DNA of 64,000 bases from Allobranchiibius sp. CTAmp26 (GCF_017565405.1 NZ_JAGEKR010000017.1:1-64000); one strand, 5' to 3'; counted from the stretch's first letter, positions 53,418-63,485 are shown. Translations and numbers: made by a program. The notes: generated by a model not told the origin, from the letters alone.

Positions 53418-54567
53418 CGGTGACGCTGGGGGAACCCGTCTCGCCGTCGACCGGCTCACCCATCTCCTCGGCGATCCGCATGGCCTCGTCGATGAGCGTC
53501 TCGACGATCTGGCTCTCCGGGACCGTCCGCACGACCTCGCCCTTGACGAAGATCTGGCCCTTGCCGTTGCCGGATGCGACGCCCAGGTCGGCCTCGCGGG
53601 CCTCCCCCGGGCCGTTGACGACGCAGCCCATCACGGCGACGCGCAGCGGCACGGTCAGGCCCTCGAGGCCCGCTGTGACCTCGTCGGCCAGCTTGTAGAC
53701 GTCGACCTGGGCGCGACCGCAGGACGGGCAGGAGACGATCTCCAGCTTGCGGGGCTTGAGGTTGAGCGACTGCAGGATCTGGTTGCCGACCTTGACCTCC
53801 TCGACCGGCGGCGCCGAGAGGGAGACCCGGATCGTGTCGCCGATGCCCTTGGACAGTAGGGCGCCGAACGCGGTCGCCGACTTGATGGTGCCCTGGAAAG
53901 CCGGGCCGGCCTCGGTGACGCCGAGGTGCAGCGGCCAGTCGCCCCGTTCGGAGAGCATCTCGTACGCCGCGACCATGATCACCGGGTCGTTGTGCTTGAC
54001 CGAGATCTTGAAGTCGTGGAAGCCGTGCTCCTCGAAGAGCGAGGCCTCCCAGACCGCGGACTCGACCAGTGCCTCGGGCGTGGCCTTGCCGTACTTGTCC
54101 ATGATCCGCTTGTCCAGCGACCCGGCGTTCACGCCGATCCGGATCGACACGCCGGCGTCCTTGGCGGCCTGCGCGATCTGCTTGACCTGGTCGTCGAACT
54201 TGCGGATGTTGCCGGGGTTGACCCGGACCGCCGCGCAACCGGCGTCGATCGCTGCGAAGACGTACTTGGGCTGGAAGTGGATGTCGGCGATCACCGGGAT
54301 CTGGCTCTTGCGGGCGATGATCGGCAGCGCGTCGGCGTCGTCCTGGCTCGGGCAGGCGACCCGCACGATGTCGCAGCCGGACGCGGTGAGCTCGGCGATC
54401 TGCTGCAGCGTGGCGTTGATGTCGGTGGTCGGCGTCGTGCACATGGACTGCACCGAGATCGGCGCATCGCCGCCCACGTAGACGGAACCAACCTTGATCT
54501 TGCGCGTGGGGCGGCGCGGCGCCAGCACGGGTGCGGGAGCGGACGGCATACCGAGAGAGACGGTCAT
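53410..54567 (-). CDS. ispG: 4-hydroxy-3-methylbut-2-enyl diphosphate synthase
   Basis: IspG is the penultimate enzyme of the MEP isoprenoid pathway. The 385-residue protein (from ATG 54567) has [38 protein letters not shown], and the [4Fe-4S] cysteines in [15 protein letters not shown] and [19 protein letters not shown] start at 54630 is possible but adds unconserved residues. It follows rip1 by 28 bases; dxr is upstream of that, so two MEP genes share the group. Confidence 0.95.
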   Translation of the reverse strand: MTVSLGMPSAPAPVLAPRRPTRKIKVGSVYVGGDAPISVQSMCTTPTTDINATLQQIAELTASGCDIVRVACPSQDDADALPIIARKSQIPVIADIHFQPKYVFAAIDAGCAAVRVNPGNIRKFDDQVKQIAQAAKDAGVSIRIGVNAGSLDKRIMDKYGKATPEALVESAVWEASLFEEHGFHDFKISVKHNDPVIMVAAYEMLSERGDWPLHLGVTEAGPAFQGTIKSATAFGALLSKGIGDTIRVSLSAPPVEEVKVGNQILQSLNLKPRKLEIVSCPSCGRAQVDVYKLADEVTAGLEGLTVPLRVAVMGCVVNGPGEAREADLGVASGNGKGQIFVKGEVVRTVPESQIVETLIDEAMRIAEEMGEPVDGETGSPSVTVS

Positions 54568-54595
54568 CTGGTGGCCAGCATTCCTTCGAAGGAGG

Positions 54596-55921
54596 TCAGT
54601 TGAGTTTGACGGGATTGACGATGTCGGCATAGAAGAGCAGGCCGAACATCACGAGCAGCACCATCGAGACGCCGTACGCGATCGGCAGCGCCTTGGCGAC
54701 GTCGACGTAGATCGGGCCCTTGATGCCGCGCGCCCGGGCGATCGGGCGTTTGACGGCCTCCCACAGCGCGCCGGCGATGTGACCGCCATCGAGCGGGAGC
54801 AGGGGGACGAGGTTGAAGACGAACAGCGCGAGGTTGAGCGACGCGATGAGTCCGAGCAGCAACTCGATCTTGTCCACGAACGAGACCTGGCTGCTCTCGG
54901 TGACGTCGCCGGCGACCCGGCCCACACCCACCACCGACATCGGTCCGTTCGGGTCGCGCTGCCCGCTGCCGAACGCGGCGTTGAAGACCCCGACCATCTT
55001 CTGCGGGATCTTCACGAAGACCGAGGCGGTCTGCCGCACCCCGTCGCCCACGATGGAGGGCGCGTCGGTGAGCGGCTGACGTCGTACGACGCTCGTGCCG
55101 CCGATGCCCGCGCCGATCAGGCCGCCGCGGATGGTCTCGGTGCGCCCGGACCAGTTGAGCACCGGGTTGCCCTGCGCGTCGGTCTTGGGCAGGGTGCGCA
55201 GCGCGGGCGTCACCTGCAGGGTGCGGCGTACGCCGTCGCGCACGATCACGATCGGGATCTGCTGCTGCGGGTGGGCCCGGATGACCTTCGTCGCGCCCAT
55301 GGTGGTGCTGACCTTGACGCCGTCGACGGACTCGATGCGGTCGCCGGTCCGCAGACCTGCGGCGGCCGCGGGCGACGGGGTCGGGCAGGTCTTCGGAGTG
55401 GTGCCGGAGGTGTTGGCCAGGCACGGGGTGACCGAGCCGACGTCCGCGGTGACCTGGGTCGGCAGACCGATGCCGCACGAGATGACGATGAGCAGCACCG
55501 CCGCGATGACCAGATTCATGAACGGACCACCGAACATGATGATGACCTTGCGGTGGGTCGGTAGTTTGTAGAAGACCCGGTGCGCCTCGTGCGGCTCGAC
55601 CTCCTCGAACGCCGCGTCGCGGGCCTGGTCGACCAGCTGGCTCCAGCGCCCCGTGGAGGAGGCACGCACCCGGCTGGGGTCCTCACCCGGCGCGGGCGGG
55701 AACATCCCGACCATCCGGATGTAGCCGCCGAGGGGGATCGCCTTGACGCCGTACTCGGTCTCGCCGCGCCGCCGGGAGAACAATGTCGGCCCGAAACCGA
55801 TCATGTACTGGGTGACCTTCACGCCGAACTTCTTGGCGGGCACCATGTGGCCGACTTCGTGCAGCGCGATCGAGATGGCGACGCCGATCACCATCAGCAC
55901 CACACCGAGCAGAAACATCAC
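54596..55921 (-). CDS. Site-2 protease family zinc metalloprotease (Rip1-like)
   Basis: A 441-residue membrane protease. The zinc site HEVGH is at residues 21-25 in the first helix and the third ligand is in the [13 protein letters not shown] motif near 374. A PDZ domain lies between ([23 protein letters not shown]). Rip1/RseP relatives cut anti-sigma factors and other membrane proteins inside the membrane. The order dxr-rip1-ispG matches Mycobacterium. Start ATG at 55921. Confidence 0.93.
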   Translation of the reverse strand: MMFLLGVVLMVIGVAISIALHEVGHMVPAKKFGVKVTQYMIGFGPTLFSRRRGETEYGVKAIPLGGYIRMVGMFPPAPGEDPSRVRASSTGRWSQLVDQARDAAFEEVEPHEAHRVFYKLPTHRKVIIMFGGPFMNLVIAAVLLIVISCGIGLPTQVTADVGSVTPCLANTSGTTPKTCPTPSPAAAAGLRTGDRIESVDGVKVSTTMGATKVIRAHPQQQIPIVIVRDGVRRTLQVTPALRTLPKTDAQGNPVLNWSGRTETIRGGLIGAGIGGTSVVRRQPLTDAPSIVGDGVRQTASVFVKIPQKMVGVFNAAFGSGQRDPNGPMSVVGVGRVAGDVTESSQVSFVDKIELLLGLIASLNLALFVFNLVPLLPLDGGHIAGALWEAVKRPIARARGIKGPIYVDVAKALPIAYGVSMVLLVMFGLLFYADIVNPVKLN

Positions 55922-55958
55922 CCGACTAGGTTCTCATGCGCGGTGAAACCCGCCTCCG

Positions 55959-57152
55959 TCACTGGGCCGTGAGCAGTTCCTGCGCGCGCCCGCGGGCCCA
56001 GTCCTCGGCGTGCAGCACCTGCTCGACGGTCAGCTCGCCCGCCTCCGCATGGTGGTCCGCCACGACCTGCGCCACCGTGTCGACGATGGCGGTGAACCGC
56101 AGTCGCCCGTCGTGAAAGGCGTCGACGCACTCCTCGTTCGCCGCGTTGTAGACGGCGGGATACGTCGACCCGGCCGCACCCACCTGCCGGGCCAGACCCA
56201 CGGACGGGAAGGCGTCGTCGTCGAGCGGTTCGAAGTCCCAGCTCGAGGCGGTGGTCCAATCGATCTGCGGGCCCGCGTCCGGCACGTGCCGCGGCCATCC
56301 GAGGCCCAACGCGATCGGTACGAGCATGCTCGGCGGCCCGCATTGGGCGACGGTGGAGCCGTCGACGAACTCGACCATCGAGTGGATCATCTGTTGCGGG
56401 TGCACGACGACGTCGATCCGATCCAGCGGGATGTCGAAGAGCAGGTGCGCCTCGATGACCTCCAGCCCCTTGTTGACCAGCGTCGCGGAGTTGGTCGTCA
56501 CCATCCGGCCCATCGAGAAGTTCGGATGGGCCAGCGCCTGCTGCGGGGTGACATCGTGCAGCTCCTCGCGCGGTCGGCCGCGGAACGGGCCGCCGCTCGC
56601 CGTGACCAGCAGGCGGCGTACCTCGTCGTGGTCGCCGGCCTTGAGGCACTGGGCGATGGCGCTGTGCTCGCTGTCGACCGGCACGATCTGCCCTGGCGCA
56701 GCGAGCGCCGTCACGATCGGACCGCCGACGATCAGGGATTCCTTGTTGGCGAGGGCGAGTGTCGACCCGGCCCGCAGCGCCGCCAGGGTGGGGCGCAGCC
56801 CGATGGATCCGGTGATGCCGTTGAGGACGACGTCGGCGCCGCACGACGCGGCCTCCGTCGCCGCGTCCGGTCCGACGACGACCCGTGGCGCGTACGACGG
56901 TCTGCCCGCCGCACTCGCCGCGTCATCGATCGCACGGCGCAGATCCGCCTCGGTGCCGTCCGCGACGGCGACCAGCTCGACGCCGAGCTCGACCGCCTGC
57001 CGCGCGACCGTCGCGAGATCGCGCCCGCCCGCCGCGATCGCGACGACCTCGAACGACCCGCGGCGTTCGCGCACGATCTGGACGGCCTGGGTGCCGATCG
57101 ACCCGGTCGAGCCGAGCAGGGCGATCGTGCGGGGACGGACGTCGTTGCTCAC
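55959..57152 (-). CDS. dxr: 1-deoxy-D-xylulose 5-phosphate reductoisomerase
   Basis: DXR makes MEP from DOXP with NADPH. The 397-residue protein has [17 protein letters not shown] at the start, [26 protein letters not shown] (metal and substrate site), [38 protein letters not shown] and [17 protein letters not shown]. Complete. It is 33 bases downstream of the EspG-like gene and 37 upstream of rip1. Confidence 0.97.
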   Translation of the reverse strand: MSNDVRPRTIALLGSTGSIGTQAVQIVRERRGSFEVVAIAAGGRDLATVARQAVELGVELVAVADGTEADLRRAIDDAASAAGRPSYAPRVVVGPDAATEAASCGADVVLNGITGSIGLRPTLAALRAGSTLALANKESLIVGGPIVTALAAPGQIVPVDSEHSAIAQCLKAGDHDEVRRLLVTASGGPFRGRPREELHDVTPQQALAHPNFSMGRMVTTNSATLVNKGLEVIEAHLLFDIPLDRIDVVVHPQQMIHSMVEFVDGSTVAQCGPPSMLVPIALGLGWPRHVPDAGPQIDWTTASSWDFEPLDDDAFPSVGLARQVGAAGSTYPAVYNAANEECVDAFHDGRLRFTAIVDTVAQVVADHHAEAGELTVEQVLHAEDWARGRAQELLTAQ

Positions 57153-57185
57153 CGCGCCATTGTGCCGGGCGCCAGATCGGCGCGC

Positions 57186-57851
57186 TCAGCTCGCCTTCGC
57201 GATGCCCAGGTGCGCCGCGATCGCCCGAGCTAGTCCGAGATGGGCTCGGGACTCGCGATCCGGCGCAGGGCTCACCACGTAGGTGCCGGTGTCACCCCAG
57301 ATGACGGACACGGTCGTCGTCTCCAGTCCGGGCGCGCGCTCGGTGACGTCGGCCCTGGCTATTGCGTGGCCCCAGGGAGCAGGCTCGGCCTGCAACCACT
57401 CACCGTCGACCACATGAATCCGTAGGGGAACCGCGTCGTCCGCGGGTGACAGGTCGGGTGCGAGCGCCGCGAGCATCAGTCGTTCCGCGCTGCCCGTGGG
57501 CAGCACGTCGAAGTCGTGCACCCCGTCGTTCGAGATGTCCTCGCAGACCGTGGTGGGGCCTGCGTCGTACACGTGGCGCAGCGTGCGAATGCCCTCGGCG
57601 CACACCTCGATCCGGTACGAACGCTCGGGATTCGCGCGCGCCTGCAGCAGGTGAACGAGCTCGTCGGGCATCAGCAGACCTTCGCCGGCCTCGACCGCGA
57701 CGCCATGTGCGCACAGGGCCCGGTAGGCGACGTCGACGGCCACCGAGCGTTGGATGGCCTGCAGCCGATCCAGGTACGGCGTGTCCACCTCGTCAGAGGC
57801 ACCGAACAGCTCCAACTCCTCATCGGTGAGCCGGAAGAGCGGTGCCGTCAT
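57186..57851 (-). CDS. EspG-like protein (ESX secretion chaperone fold)
   Basis: A 221-residue protein. It begins FRLTDEELELFGASDE, then a helix (YLDRLQAIQRSVAVDVAYRALCAHGVAV) and LLMPDELVHLLQARANPERSYRIEVCAEGIRTL, followed by strand-rich sequence with DFDVLPTGSAERLMLAALAP. This order of an LxxxEL start, a helical pair and strands about 70-110 resembles the ESX secretion-associated EspG family, chaperones that bind WXG100-like substrate pairs. The match is by eye and moderate. It overlaps the WXG-like gene by ATGA. Confidence 0.55.
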   Translation of the reverse strand: MTAPLFRLTDEELELFGASDEVDTPYLDRLQAIQRSVAVDVAYRALCAHGVAVEAGEGLLMPDELVHLLQARANPERSYRIEVCAEGIRTLRHVYDAGPTTVCEDISNDGVHDFDVLPTGSAERLMLAALAPDLSPADDAVPLRIHVVDGEWLQAEPAPWGHAIARADVTERAPGLETTTVSVIWGDTGTYVVSPAPDRESRAHLGLARAIAAHLGIAKAS

Positions 57852-58471
57852 GGGGTCACGACCGGGCGGCGCACGACCAGGAGTCGTCGCACCGGGCCGG
57901 TGCGCATGTGGCCGGGGTCCCAGAGGTCGTTTCGCGGCCCGGCACCGATCGGCCGCACCGGGCCCGTGCGCATGCGTCCGGGGTCGACGACACCCAGGTC
58001 GGGCACGCGCACGGGGCCGGTGCGCATCCGCCGCCCCGACGACTGAGGCGCGCGCTGCGGATCGACACCGTCCAGAGCGTGCGCGAATCGCGCCTGATGG
58101 CAACGGATGCGCGACCACATATCCTCGATCCGCGCCTCCAGACAAGACGCGACACCGACGGTCACAGTGCCGTCGAGAGAGGCACGTCGCGCTTCGAGGC
58201 GAGCGAGATCCGTCAACTCCCGGTCCAGGTGCTGTGCCGTCGCGATCGCCACCCGGGCCACCTCGCGAAGGCCGGTTGCGGTGGCCCGCAGCCCTCGGGC
58301 GTAGTCATCGACCGCGCCCATGTGCACCAACGCGGCACTCCCCGCCCACCGACCGTCGAGGCGGGCACTGGACCCGCAGGCCACCGAGGCGTCGTGCTCC
58401 AGGTCGTCCGCCGCCCGCAGCATCTGGCGTGCCGCGGCCCGGATCGCGACCGGGTCGGGTCGGCGGGTCAT
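57848..58471 (-). CDS. WXG100-like protein with C-terminal MRTGPVR repeats
   Basis: A 207-residue protein. Residues 8-30 and 50-96 form two long helices joined by GRWAGSAALVH with Trp42-Ala-Gly44, the WXG turn of type VII secretion substrates. The C-terminal part is different: Pro/Gly/Arg-rich with three copies of (R/H)MRTGPVR at 148-155, 166-173 and 188-195, the last two preceded by DPG. No membrane segment. It overlaps both neighbours by ATGA, so the three genes make one translational unit. Probable export substrate; function unknown. Confidence 0.6.
   Translation of the reverse strand: MTRRPDPVAIRAAARQMLRAADDLEHDASVACGSSARLDGRWAGSAALVHMGAVDDYARGLRATATGLREVARVAIATAQHLDRELTDLARLEARRASLDGTVTVGVASCLEARIEDMWSRIRCHQARFAHALDGVDPQRAPQSSGRRMRTGPVRVPDLGVVDPGRMRTGPVRPIGAGPRNDLWDPGHMRTGPVRRLLVVRRPVVTP
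57888..58030 (-). repeat. Three imperfect DNA repeats coding MRTGPVR
   Basis: Near-identical ~23-33-bp segments at 57888-57919, 57954-57986 and 58008-58030 (shared core CGCACCGGGCCGGTGCGCAT) encode the MRTGPVR units. Spacing differs (66 and 54 bp) but stays in frame. Confidence 0.75.
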
Positions 58472-58767
58472 CGACCCGGCCGCATGCCGCGCTCGACGCG
58501 GGTCTCCTGTGCGGCGTACGCCGCCGCGGCGCGCCGCAGTGCGCGGATCAGCCCCGCGCGCTGCTCGTCCAGCCCGGCGAATACAGCTGTCGACCGCTGA
58601 ATGAATCTCGCGGCAGCAGAGGGCGACTCAGCTCCCGACACCGCCTCAGCCAGAGCGAGGACAGTCCGCGCGGCGCCGTACTCCGCCGGGTGCGGGATCG
58701 CGCCGAGCGCCCGGGCGTCGTGCTCCAGGGCCTCCGGCGACACCCGCAGCCGACCCCGTCGGTCCAT
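58468..58767 (-). CDS. Small helical protein with YxxxE tail (candidate ESX partner)
   Basis: A 99-residue, Ala-rich helical protein. Helices run about 10-45 and 50-88 with a short turn, the size of CFP10/ESAT6-type proteins, though the Trp of WXG is absent. Near the C-terminus Tyr84-Ala-Ala-Gln-Glu88 matches the YxxxD/E export signal of type VII substrates. It is the first gene of the unit and overlaps the WXG-like gene by ATGA. Likely the heterodimer partner; this is inference. Confidence 0.55.
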   Translation of the reverse strand: MDRRGRLRVSPEALEHDARALGAIPHPAEYGAARTVLALAEAVSGAESPSAAARFIQRSTAVFAGLDEQRAGLIRALRRAAAAYAAQETRVERGMRPGR

Positions 58768-58877
58768 CGCCGTCTCCTTCCACCGCGTGCGACTGGTTGC
58801 ACGTTACGAGGAGCCCGCCGGCTGCCGCAGGAGTTGTCCACAGGCCCGGCGGCTGGTCAGGCGGCCGCGCCGGACGC

Positions 58878-58937
58878 TGACGGCGTTCACCACCATTGAC
58901 GGCGTTCGAACACCGTCAACGAACGCGAACACCGTCA
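58878..58937 (-). repeat. 60-bp nested inverted repeat, copy 2
   Basis: Inverted copy of the element at 18,111-18,170, with 58 of 60 positions the same when reverse-complemented. Four TGACGG(C/T)GTTC units, two in each direction. It lies between the ESX-like unit and the succinate-semialdehyde dehydrogenase gene, 34 bases from the latter's stop. Confidence 0.85.
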
Positions 58938-58971
58938 GGACCGGAGGCCCACGGGATGCCCAGCGCGACCG

Positions 58972-60420
58972 CTAGAGCGCCAGGCCGACGTACTTGGTCT
59001 CGAGGTACTCCTCGATCCCCTCGAAGCCACCCTCACGGCCGTAACCGCTGGCCTTGACCCCGCCGAACGGCGCGGCCGGGTTGGAGATGATGCCCTGGTT
59101 GACGCCGACCATGCCGTACTCCAGACCCTCGCTCACCCGGATCGCCCGAGAGAGGTCGCGGGTGTAGAAGTACGACGCCAAGCCGTACTCGGTGGAGTTG
59201 GCGCGGTCGATCGCGTCCTGCTCGTCGGTGAACGTCTGGATGGCCGCAACCGGTCCGAAGATCTCCTCGCGGACGAGGTCGGCGTCGGCCGGTACGCCGG
59301 TCAGCACGGTCGGTGGGTAGAAGAACCCCTCGCCGTCGCCGGGCTCGCCGCCGCAGACGACCTTCGACCCGCGCTGCGCCGCGTCGCGCACCAGGGCCGC
59401 GACCTTGTCGACCGCCTTGGCGTTGATCAGCGGACCGACGGTGACCCCGTCGTCCATACCGTCGCCGACGACCATCGCACCCATCCGCTGCGCGAGCTTC
59501 TCGCCGAACTCCTGCGCGACGTCCTCGTGCACCAGGAACCGGTTGGCCGCCGTGCAGGCCTCACCGATGTTGCGCATCTTGGCGAGCATCGCCCCGTCCA
59601 CGGCCGCGTCGACGTCGGCGTCCTGGAAGACGATGAACGGCGCGTTGCCGCCCAGCTCCATCGACAGCCGCAGCAGCTGGTCGGCGGACTGCTCGACCAG
59701 CTTGCGACCGACCGCCGTGGAGCCGGTGAAGGTCAGCTTGCGCGTACGCGGGTCACGGATGAGCGGCTCCATGACTCCGCCGGAGTCCGTGGTGGTGACG
59801 ACGTTGAGTACCCCCGCGGGCAGCCCCACCTCCTCCAGCAGCTGCGCGAGCGCCAGCATCGTGAGCGGCGTCTCGGCGGCGGGCTTGACCACCATCGTGC
59901 AACCGGCCGCGATGGCCGGGCCGATCTTGCGGGTGCCCATCGCGAGCGGGAAGTTCCACGGCGTGATCATGAGCGTGGGACCGACGGGCGCCTTCATCGT
60001 CACCAGCCGGGTGGCGCCGTTCGGCGCCGTCGACCAGCGCCCGGAGATGCGCACGGCCTCCTCGGAGAACCAACGGAAGAACTCCGCGCCGTAGGTCACC
60101 TCGCCTCTGGACTCGGCCAGCGGCTTGCCCATCTCCAGCGTCATCAGCTCGGCGAAGTGGTCGGCGCGCTCGGTGATGAGCTCGAACGCCGACCGAAGGA
60201 TCTCCCCGCGGTCGCGCGGCGGCGTACGCGCCCAGTCCGCCTGTGCCGCCGCGGCAGCCGCGAGCGCCGCGTCACCGTCGGCGGGTGACGCGTCCGCGAC
60301 GGTGGCCAGCGTCTTGCCGGTCGCGGGGTTGTCGACTGTGAGGGTCTTGCCACCCTCGGCGTCGCGCCACATTCCTCCGATGAACAACTGCGTCCTGACC
60401 TGCTCGACCGCTCCGGTCAT
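58972..60420 (-). CDS. gabD: NAD(P)-dependent succinate-semialdehyde dehydrogenase
   Basis: A 482-residue aldehyde dehydrogenase. KAPVGPTLMITPWNFPLAMGTRKIGPAIAAGCTMVVKPA, the Glu in SMELGGNAPFIV and catalytic Cys in NIGEACTAANRFLVHE are in place; the length and NAPFIV/IFGPVAAIQTF pattern fit GabD. It oxidises succinate semialdehyde to succinate, ending GABA breakdown. AGGAG lies 8 bases before the ATG. It follows the aminobutyraldehyde dehydrogenase gene by 49 bases. Confidence 0.92.
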   Translation of the reverse strand: MTGAVEQVRTQLFIGGMWRDAEGGKTLTVDNPATGKTLATVADASPADGDAALAAAAAAQADWARTPPRDRGEILRSAFELITERADHFAELMTLEMGKPLAESRGEVTYGAEFFRWFSEEAVRISGRWSTAPNGATRLVTMKAPVGPTLMITPWNFPLAMGTRKIGPAIAAGCTMVVKPAAETPLTMLALAQLLEEVGLPAGVLNVVTTTDSGGVMEPLIRDPRTRKLTFTGSTAVGRKLVEQSADQLLRLSMELGGNAPFIVFQDADVDAAVDGAMLAKMRNIGEACTAANRFLVHEDVAQEFGEKLAQRMGAMVVGDGMDDGVTVGPLINAKAVDKVAALVRDAAQRGSKVVCGGEPGDGEGFFYPPTVLTGVPADADLVREEIFGPVAAIQTFTDEQDAIDRANSTEYGLASYFYTRDLSRAIRVSEGLEYGMVGVNQGIISNPAAPFGGVKASGYGREGGFEGIEEYLETKYVGLAL

Positions 60421-60469
60421 GTCATCTCCTCGTCGAACCTGTGCGTGATGAGCTGCTGATCAACAACGG

Positions 60470-61918
60470 TCAGCTGTTGATGTTCGCCATCACGTGCTTG
60501 ATGCGCGTGTAGTCCTCGAACCCGTAGCGGCTGAGGTCCTTGCCGTACCCACTGTGCTTGAAGCCGCCGTGCGGCATCTCGGCGACCAGCGGGATGTGGG
60601 TGTTGATCCAGACGCAGCCGAAGTCCAGCGCCTTGCTGACCCGCAGCGCGCGACCGAGGTCACGCGTCCACACCGACGACGCGAGGCCGTACTCCACGCC
60701 GTTCGCCGCGCGGATCGCGGCCTGCTCGTCCTCGATGCGCTGCACCGAGATGACCGGGCCGAAGATCTCGTGCTGGCTCATCTCGTCCTCCTGGGTGAGC
60801 CCGGAGACGACGGTGGGCTCCAGGAAGTACCCGTCGCCGAGGCCGCTCATCCGGTGCCCGCCGGCCGCGATGTTCGCGTGGTCGGGCAGCCGGTCCAGCA
60901 TCCCGGTGACGTGCGCCAACTGGTTGGCGTTGTTGACCGGGCCGAGAAGCGCGTCCTCGTCGTCCGGCAGGCCCACCTTCGCGTCGTTCTTCGCGTACGC
61001 CGCGAGCGCAGCGACGAAGTCGTCGTGGATCTTCGGGGAGACCAGCACCCGCGTCGCGGCGGTGCAGTCCTGGCCGGCGTTGAAGTAGCCGGCGGTGGCG
61101 ATGCCCTCGACGGCGGCCTCGATGTCGGCGTCGTCGAAGACGATGACCGGCGCCTTGCCGCCCAGCTCGAGGTGCACCCGCTTGAGGTCGCGCGAGGCGG
61201 CCTCGGCGACCTGCATGCCGGCCCGCACCGACCCGGTGATGGCCACGAGCTGCGGCGTCGGGTGCTCCACGACCTTCGCACCGGTCTCGCGGTCACCGGT
61301 GATGACGTTGAACGTGCCCGCGGGCAGGAACGGCGCCGCCAGCTCGGCGAGCAGCAGAGTCGTCTCCGGGGTGGTGTCGCTGGGCTTCAGGACGATCGCG
61401 TTGCCGGCGGCGAGCGCCGGAGCGATCTTCCACATCGCCATCATCATCGGGTAGTTCCAGGGCGTCACCTGGCCGACCACGCCGATCGGCTCGCGGCGGA
61501 TCCACGAGGTGTGCCCGGCGAGGTACTCCCCCGCCGACACGCCCTCCAGCACCCGAGCCGCACCGGCGAAGAAGCGCAGTTGATCCACCATCGGCGGCAC
61601 CTCCTCCGATGCCGTCAGCGCGAAAGGCTTGCCGGTGTTCTGCGCCTCCAACTTCACGAAGTCGTCGGCCCGCGCCTCGATCGCGTCGGCGAACTTCAGC
61701 AGGGCCTGCTGACGTTCGCTCGGGGTCACCTGACCCCACTCGGAGAACCCCTTCTCGGCCGCCGCGTACGCCGCGTCGACGTCCGCCTGCACGGAGATCG
61801 GCGCCTGGGCGACGACCTGCGCGGTCACGGGGCTGATCAGGTCGAGGGTCTCCTCGCCCCGTCCGTCGACGTACTCGCCGCCGATGAAGTTGCGCAGTTG
61901 GCGCGGGGAATCGGTCAT
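60470..61918 (-). CDS. Gamma-aminobutyraldehyde dehydrogenase
   Basis: A 482-residue aldehyde dehydrogenase resembling YdcW/PatD. Motifs: EPIGVVGQVTPWNYPMMMAMWKIAPALAAGNAIVLKPS, Glu in LELGGKAPVIVFDD, Cys in YFNAGQDCTAATRVLV, and INTHIPLVAEMPHGGFKHSGYGKDLS near the end. It should oxidise 4-aminobutanal to GABA, the step before succinate semialdehyde. ATG at 61918 is chosen over one 30 bases upstream. Confidence 0.88.
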   Translation of the reverse strand: MTDSPRQLRNFIGGEYVDGRGEETLDLISPVTAQVVAQAPISVQADVDAAYAAAEKGFSEWGQVTPSERQQALLKFADAIEARADDFVKLEAQNTGKPFALTASEEVPPMVDQLRFFAGAARVLEGVSAGEYLAGHTSWIRREPIGVVGQVTPWNYPMMMAMWKIAPALAAGNAIVLKPSDTTPETTLLLAELAAPFLPAGTFNVITGDRETGAKVVEHPTPQLVAITGSVRAGMQVAEAASRDLKRVHLELGGKAPVIVFDDADIEAAVEGIATAGYFNAGQDCTAATRVLVSPKIHDDFVAALAAYAKNDAKVGLPDDEDALLGPVNNANQLAHVTGMLDRLPDHANIAAGGHRMSGLGDGYFLEPTVVSGLTQEDEMSQHEIFGPVISVQRIEDEQAAIRAANGVEYGLASSVWTRDLGRALRVSKALDFGCVWINTHIPLVAEMPHGGFKHSGYGKDLSRYGFEDYTRIKHVMANINS

Positions 61919-61967
61919 GGTGCTGCTCTCCTTGTGGCTGCGAATCATGGGCGTCGAAAGGTTCGTA

Positions 61968-63338
61968 CTAGCACTCGATCACGTTCACCGCGAGGCCGCC
62001 GCGGGCGGTCTCCTTGTACTTCACGGACATGTCGCGGCCGGTCTCGCGCATGGTCTTGATCGCCTTATCCAGGCTGACCGTGTGGATTCCGGTGCCGTTG
62101 CGGGACAGGCGTGCCGCGTTGATCGCCTTCACGCTGGCGATCGCGTTGCGCTCGATGCAGGGGATCTGCACCAGCCCGCCGACCGGGTCGCAGGTGAGTC
62201 CGAGGTTGTGCTCGATGCCGATCTCGGCAGCGTTCTCCACCTGGGACGGCGAGCCGCCCATGACCTCGCACAGCGCGCCCGAGGCCATCGCGCAGGCCGA
62301 GCCGACCTCGCCCTGGCAGCCCACCTCGGCTCCGGAGATCGAGGCGCCCTCCTTGAAGAGGATGCCGATCGCGGCGGCGGTCAGCAGGAACCGGACCACG
62401 CCGTCGTCGTCCGCGCCGTCGACGTACGTCGTGTAGTAATGCAGCACCGCGGGGATGATCCCGGCCGCGCCGTTCGTCGGCGCGGTGACCACCCGGCCAC
62501 CCGAGGCGTTCTCCTCGTTGACCGCCAGGGCCCACAGGTTGACCCAGTCCATGACCCGCAGCGGGTCGTCGCGCAGCTCACCGACCGTGAGCGCGGCGTA
62601 CAGGTCGGGCGCGCGCCGGGGCACCTTCAGACCGCCCGGCAGGCAGCCACCGTGCCGTAGCCCGGCCTGGACGCACTCGCGCATGACCTCCCACAGGTGC
62701 AGCAGTCCGGCGCGTATCTCGCTCTCCGTGCGCCAGCTGAGTTCGTTGCGCAGCATCACGTCGCTGACGCTCATCCGCTCCAGCTCGCAGATCGCCAGCA
62801 GCTGTCCGCCGGTGGTGAAGGGGAACTCGACCCGGGTGTCGTCCAGCACCACCCGGTCGGCCCCGGTCGCCGCGCCGTCGACCACGAAGCCGCCGCCGAC
62901 CGAGTAGTAGGTGCGCTCGAGCAGCAGAAGGTCGCCGTCGTACGCCTCGAAGGTCATCCCGTTGGGGTGGGCCGGCAACGACTTGCGCCGGTGCATCACC
63001 ACGTCGTCGTCGGCATCGAAAGCGATCGGGCGCTCACCGCCGAGCGACAGCTCCCCCGCCGTGCGCACGGCCGCGACCTGGCCGTCGGCCGCGTCGGTGT
63101 CGACCGTCTCGGGCACTGCGCCCATCAGCCCGAGGATCACGGCCTTGTCCGAGCCGTGCCCGTGACCGGTCGCGCCGAGCGAGCCGAACAGCTGCGCGCG
63201 CACCCGGGTGACCCGGTCGAAGACGTCGCTGCGGCGCAGGCCCGCGACGAACGTGCCGGCAGCCCTCATCGGACCGACCGTGTGGGAGGAGGACGGGCCG
63301 ATGCCGACGGAGTAGAGATCGAACGCACTCAGAGCCAT
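61968..63338 (-). CDS. sdaA: L-serine dehydratase (iron-sulfur, single chain)
   Basis: A 456-residue L-serine ammonia-lyase converting serine to pyruvate and ammonia. N-terminal half: [27 protein letters not shown]-terminal half: [41 protein letters not shown], and [20 protein letters not shown] with the cysteines for the [4Fe-4S] cluster. Length equals E. coli SdaA. Divergent from the Lrp/AsnC gene. Confidence 0.95.
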   Translation of the reverse strand: MALSAFDLYSVGIGPSSSHTVGPMRAAGTFVAGLRRSDVFDRVTRVRAQLFGSLGATGHGHGSDKAVILGLMGAVPETVDTDAADGQVAAVRTAGELSLGGERPIAFDADDDVVMHRRKSLPAHPNGMTFEAYDGDLLLLERTYYSVGGGFVVDGAATGADRVVLDDTRVEFPFTTGGQLLAICELERMSVSDVMLRNELSWRTESEIRAGLLHLWEVMRECVQAGLRHGGCLPGGLKVPRRAPDLYAALTVGELRDDPLRVMDWVNLWALAVNEENASGGRVVTAPTNGAAGIIPAVLHYYTTYVDGADDDGVVRFLLTAAAIGILFKEGASISGAEVGCQGEVGSACAMASGALCEVMGGSPSQVENAAEIGIEHNLGLTCDPVGGLVQIPCIERNAIASVKAINAARLSRNGTGIHTVSLDKAIKTMRETGRDMSVKYKETARGGLAVNVIEC

Positions 63339-63429
63339 CCCGCGCCACCTCCTGCATGTCGTGTCGAGCGGGATCCCGTCCGACCTCGCCCCGACCTTCG
63401 CAAAGTACCGCCCAGTACGCTATCTGGCA

Positions 63430-63471
63430 ACGAAATCAGGGTCATAACCCTTGCTTACCTCCGAATTTCGT
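63430..63471. promoter_or_regulatory. Nested inverted repeats in the sdaA/Lrp intergenic region
   Basis: ACGAAAT (63430-63436) is inverted as ATTTCGT (63465-63471), and AGGGT (63438-63442) as ACCCT (63447-63451), inside the 147-base divergent gap. This symmetry suits an Lrp/AsnC operator serving autoregulation and sdaA. Inferred from place only. Confidence 0.45.
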
Positions 63472-63485
63472 GCAAACCTACCGTC

